Source: Arthrobacter sp. M4 (GTDB taxonomy: Bacteria > Actinomycetota > Actinomycetes > Actinomycetales > Micrococcaceae). Taken from it: a stretch of DNA of 64,000 bases. Each line of letters begins with the position of its first letter. The first letter of the stretch is position 1. The notes beneath the pieces are model-generated. The model was not told where the DNA came from. It searched no databases and saw only the letters and a list, made by a program, of their open reading frames with translations. Where the stretch lies: positions 124,001-188,000 of the forward strand of contig NZ_JAIWYX010000007.1 of NCBI RefSeq assembly GCF_020251205.1. Direction: 5' to 3'. Position numbers and translations under genes: made by a program. Positions 61,786 to 64,000 of the stretch are shown piece by piece.

Positions 61786-62745
61786 TCAGAGGTCTTTCCG
61801 GCAGCTTGCCTTGCTGAGCTTGTAGAGGCCGTTGAGGTCCCCGTCGGCCAGCCCGTCGGGAGCACCGATTTCCGGGTACATGAGCTGCATGGGGTCGTCA
61901 ACGTGGTCCAGGCCCATTACATGGCTCAGTTCGTGCTGGATCACCGCGGACACGAACGCACGGCCGCCCGATTCCTGCAGCAACTCCCGGATCTGGGGTG
62001 TGTCCAGCTCCAGGTTCCCCGTTACGTAGCTCTTGGGACCGTTGCGGAAGCTGTACATGGTGCTGCCGCCCGTCCCGATGACGTCGCCTGCAAGCGCTGG
62101 CGCGCTGTCCGGCGTCGTCCAGGAGACAAGCAAAGGCGCCCAGCGCTGGCCGTAGGCCCCAGGCTGGTAGGCCGGGCGATCCTCGCGTGGTTCTTCGTCG
62201 GTGACCCGATCAAACACAAAGTGGATCCCCGTGGCCCGTGAAATCTTGGCCACGGCGTCCTCAATCAGGCCGTCGGCGGCGGCCGGCGCAAGCTTGTCGT
62301 TCACGACGTAGTGCAGCGGCCGGCAAGGGGAGTACCCAACCGGAGTGCCGTCGTCGTTCATTGCCAGGAACGCGTAGGAATTGCTGGCCGTCCGCGGCGC
62401 CACCGGATGCCCCAACGGCGCGTCCGCCTCTTCCACCCCGGGCGGCGGGGCTTCGCTGCCCGACGCGTTATCGCTTTTGGCAGCAGGCTGCCGAACGGTT
62501 TGGTCAGCATGGCCCGGGGCCGAACCCGAGGGAACGGAAATGAAACCGTGCCCGGAGGCGAGACCTGGCAGGAGCGTTGCCAGCGGCCCGCTTTGCCGAA
62601 AAGCCAAGAAGAACAGCGAGGCTGATACTGCGGCCACAACGAAGATCACATATCGCCAATTGCGTGGCTTTCGACGGGCCCGTCGACCCGGAGTATGTTC
62701 GCCTATTTGCGGCTCCAATAAATGCTCCCTGTTCGCGTGCGTCAC
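61786..62745 (-). CDS. Membrane-anchored matrixin-like metalloprotease 2
   Basis: A 319-residue paralogue of the protein at 60279. A short basic N-terminus (RRARRKPRNWRY) precedes one membrane segment (VIFVVAAVSASLFFLAF), a linker, and a zinc protease domain with HELSHVMGLDHVDDPMQLMY. Shared blocks include YSPCRPLHYVVND and YQPGAYGQRWAPLLVSWTTP. It lacks the N-terminal repeat region of its neighbour. Start is GTG at 62745, with GGAGG about 12 nt upstream. Positive-inside charge puts the catalytic domain outside the cell. Confidence 0.82.
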   Translation of the reverse strand: MTHANREHLLEPQIGEHTPGRRARRKPRNWRYVIFVVAAVSASLFFLAFRQSGPLATLLPGLASGHGFISVPSGSAPGHADQTVRQPAAKSDNASGSEAPPPGVEEADAPLGHPVAPRTASNSYAFLAMNDDGTPVGYSPCRPLHYVVNDKLAPAAADGLIEDAVAKISRATGIHFVFDRVTDEEPREDRPAYQPGAYGQRWAPLLVSWTTPDSAPALAGDVIGTGGSTMYSFRNGPKSYVTGNLELDTPQIRELLQESGGRAFVSAVIQHELSHVMGLDHVDDPMQLMYPEIGAPDGLADGDLNGLYKLSKASCRKDL

Positions 62746-62879
62746 GTTCAGGGGCGCCTCCGCACGGAGATGGGCGCCGTGGATACGTTAGTGGGCTAAA
62801 GCTTTGTCGTCCATTTTTGCGCCGTTTGCCTGCTATTTGACGCTGGTTTGGCACCCGACGGCAGCCTCAACGGGATGTT

Positions 62880-63983
62880 TTAGCCAACTACCGAACCGAA
62901 CGCCATGCCCAAGACGTAGGTGGCCGCGGCCGCACCCAGGCCGATCGCCAGCTGGCGCAGCCCGCGCGTGAGCGGTGAGGTACCGGAAAGAAGTCCGACG
63001 ACGGCGCCGGTAGCCAGCAGCGCGACGCCCACCAGGACACCTGCCGTGACCAGCGCGGCAACGCCGGTCAAGCCGAAGATGAACGGCAGGATCGGCACAA
63101 TGGCACCGGAGGCGAAGAAGCAGAAACTGGAGAGGGCGGCGCCCCATGCGGTGCCGATGGTTTCGTGCTCTTCGGCAGGCTCTTCCTTCTCCGGCTGCAG
63201 CGAAAGGCTGGGGTCGCAGTCGCAGTTGAAGACCCCCATACGCTCTGCCGCCCGGTGCTCTGCCGCTTCGTGGGACATACCGCGGGCCAGGTACACGAGG
63301 ACCAGCTCGTTGTGGTCGATGTCCAGGGAAGGTGCCGCCGTGAGGGTGGCCTGCGTGGGGCGGGTGGCACTCAGCAGTTCGCGTTGTGAGCGCACAGACA
63401 CGTACTCGCCGGCGCCCATCGACAGCGCACCGGCCAGCAGGCCTGCAATGCCGCTCATGAGCACCACAGAGCTGCCAACGCCCGTGGCCGCCATGCCCAT
63501 AACCAGCGAGAGGTTGCTGACCAGGCCGTCGTTGGCTCCGAAGACGGCGGCCCGGAATGTGCCGGACAGCCGGTTGCGTCCCCGGGTAGCCAGTCCGCGT
63601 ACCACTTCTTCATGGATCTGCTCGTCGGCGGCCATGGCGGGGGTGGCAGCAGGATCGTCGGCGTAGGGCGAGCGGGCTTCCGCGCGCTGGGCGAGGGCAA
63701 GGACGAATACGGATCCGAAGTGCCGGGCCAGGAAACCCAGTATTTGGCTGCGAATTGATGCGGGCCGGGCCTTGTCCGCATGTTCGCCAAGCAGGGCCAG
63801 CCAATGGGCCTCATGCCGGCCTTCCGCTTCGGCCAGGGCCAGCAGGATTTCCCGTTCTTCGCCGTCGCGCCGTTGGGCGAGTTCCCTGTAGACCGCCGCT
63901 TCAGCGCGTTCGTCCGCCAGGTATTGGCGCCAGCGCTTGAGATCGGCCGGGGTGGGGCTGGGAGTCGCTGAAGGCACTGTCAC
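62880..63983 (-). CDS. Ferritin-like/VIT1 fusion metal transporter (MbfA-type)
   Basis: A 367-residue protein with an N-terminal ferritin/rubrerythrin-like domain of about 140 residues (LADERAEAAVYRELAQ, EAEGRHEAHW, ADEQIHEEVVRG, with Glu and His metal ligands). A VIT1/CCC1 transporter domain follows (FRAAVFGANDGLVSNLSLVM, GALSMGAGEYVSVRSQRELL). This is the layout of membrane-bound ferritin A, an iron or manganese exporter. A Cys-containing loop (FNCDCDPS) lies before the last three segments. GTG at 63983 is the frame start shown; the frame stays open to the window edge, so the true start may lie beyond 64000. Confidence 0.82.
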   Translation of the reverse strand: MTVPSATPSPTPADLKRWRQYLADERAEAAVYRELAQRRDGEEREILLALAEAEGRHEAHWLALLGEHADKARPASIRSQILGFLARHFGSVFVLALAQRAEARSPYADDPAATPAMAADEQIHEEVVRGLATRGRNRLSGTFRAAVFGANDGLVSNLSLVMGMAATGVGSSVVLMSGIAGLLAGALSMGAGEYVSVRSQRELLSATRPTQATLTAAPSLDIDHNELVLVYLARGMSHEAAEHRAAERMGVFNCDCDPSLSLQPEKEEPAEEHETIGTAWGAALSSFCFFASGAIVPILPFIFGLTGVAALVTAGVLVGVALLATGAVVGLLSGTSPLTRGLRQLAIGLGAAAATYVLGMAFGSVVG

Positions 63984-64000
63984 TGTGTTGTCCGCTTCAA

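Overview
The window looks like chromosome of a high-GC actinobacterium of the Micrococcaceae, most likely Arthrobacter or Paenarthrobacter. Three things suggest this: a mycothiol-dependent formaldehyde dehydrogenase, a dimethylglycine oxidase very close to my memory of the Arthrobacter globiformis enzyme, and the density of small-molecule catabolic operons, each with its own regulator. I see no tRNA, rRNA, transposase, phage gene or CRISPR array.

Layout. (1) 0.2-2.1 kb: a class I amidotransferase-like hydrolase and a LOG-family protein, divergent. (2) 2.1-13.3 kb: methylated-amine block. An IclR regulator, creatinase and an MHS-type transporter lie left of a palindrome-rich control region. 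Choline dehydrogenase, betaine aldehyde dehydrogenase, an APC permease, mycothiol-dependent formaldehyde dehydrogenase and an MBL-fold hydrolase lie to the right. (3) 14-26 kb: a long minus-strand hydroxyproline-type operon (ABC importer, deaminase of the DHDPS family, proline racemase/epimerase, ornithine-cyclodeaminase-like reductase, GntR, three-subunit dehydrogenase, 2-oxoglutarate-semialdehyde dehydrogenase), mostly joined by 4-nt overlaps. (4) 26-32 kb: EamA exporter with divergent LysR; amidohydrolase plus MFS with divergent GntR. (5) 32-35 kb: Rieske ferredoxin and dimethylglycine oxidase. (6) 35.4-46.6 kb: a little-described catabolic cluster. A six-gene operon (LLM monooxygenase, flavin amine oxidase, flavin reductase, SnoaL-like protein, aldehyde dehydrogenase, FAH protein) faces an MFS gene, with two IclR regulators and two small ORFs nearby. 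Three of its genes carry frameshifts. A perfect TGAAC-N5-GTTCA palindrome recurs in its control regions. (7) 46.7-48.8 kb: acetyltransferase and the two RuMP enzymes hxlB/hxlA. (8) 48.8-60 kb: formylglycine-generating enzyme, PadR, sulfatase, MFS, GH31 glycosidase, a secreted protein, LacI and a sugar porter. (9) 60-64 kb: two paralogous membrane-anchored matrixin-like metalloproteases and a ferritin-like/VIT1 metal transporter.

How it fits together. Choline goes to glycine betaine (betA, betB). The betaine-demethylating oxygenase is not in the window, although a Rieske ferredoxin that could serve one is. Dimethylglycine oxidase then removes methyl groups, and creatinase supplies sarcosine from creatine. 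The released C1 units can be oxidised by the mycothiol route or fixed by hexulose-phosphate synthase and isomerase. The hydroxyproline branch, and probably the 35-42 kb cluster, feed carbon into 2-oxoglutarate through two related semialdehyde dehydrogenases.
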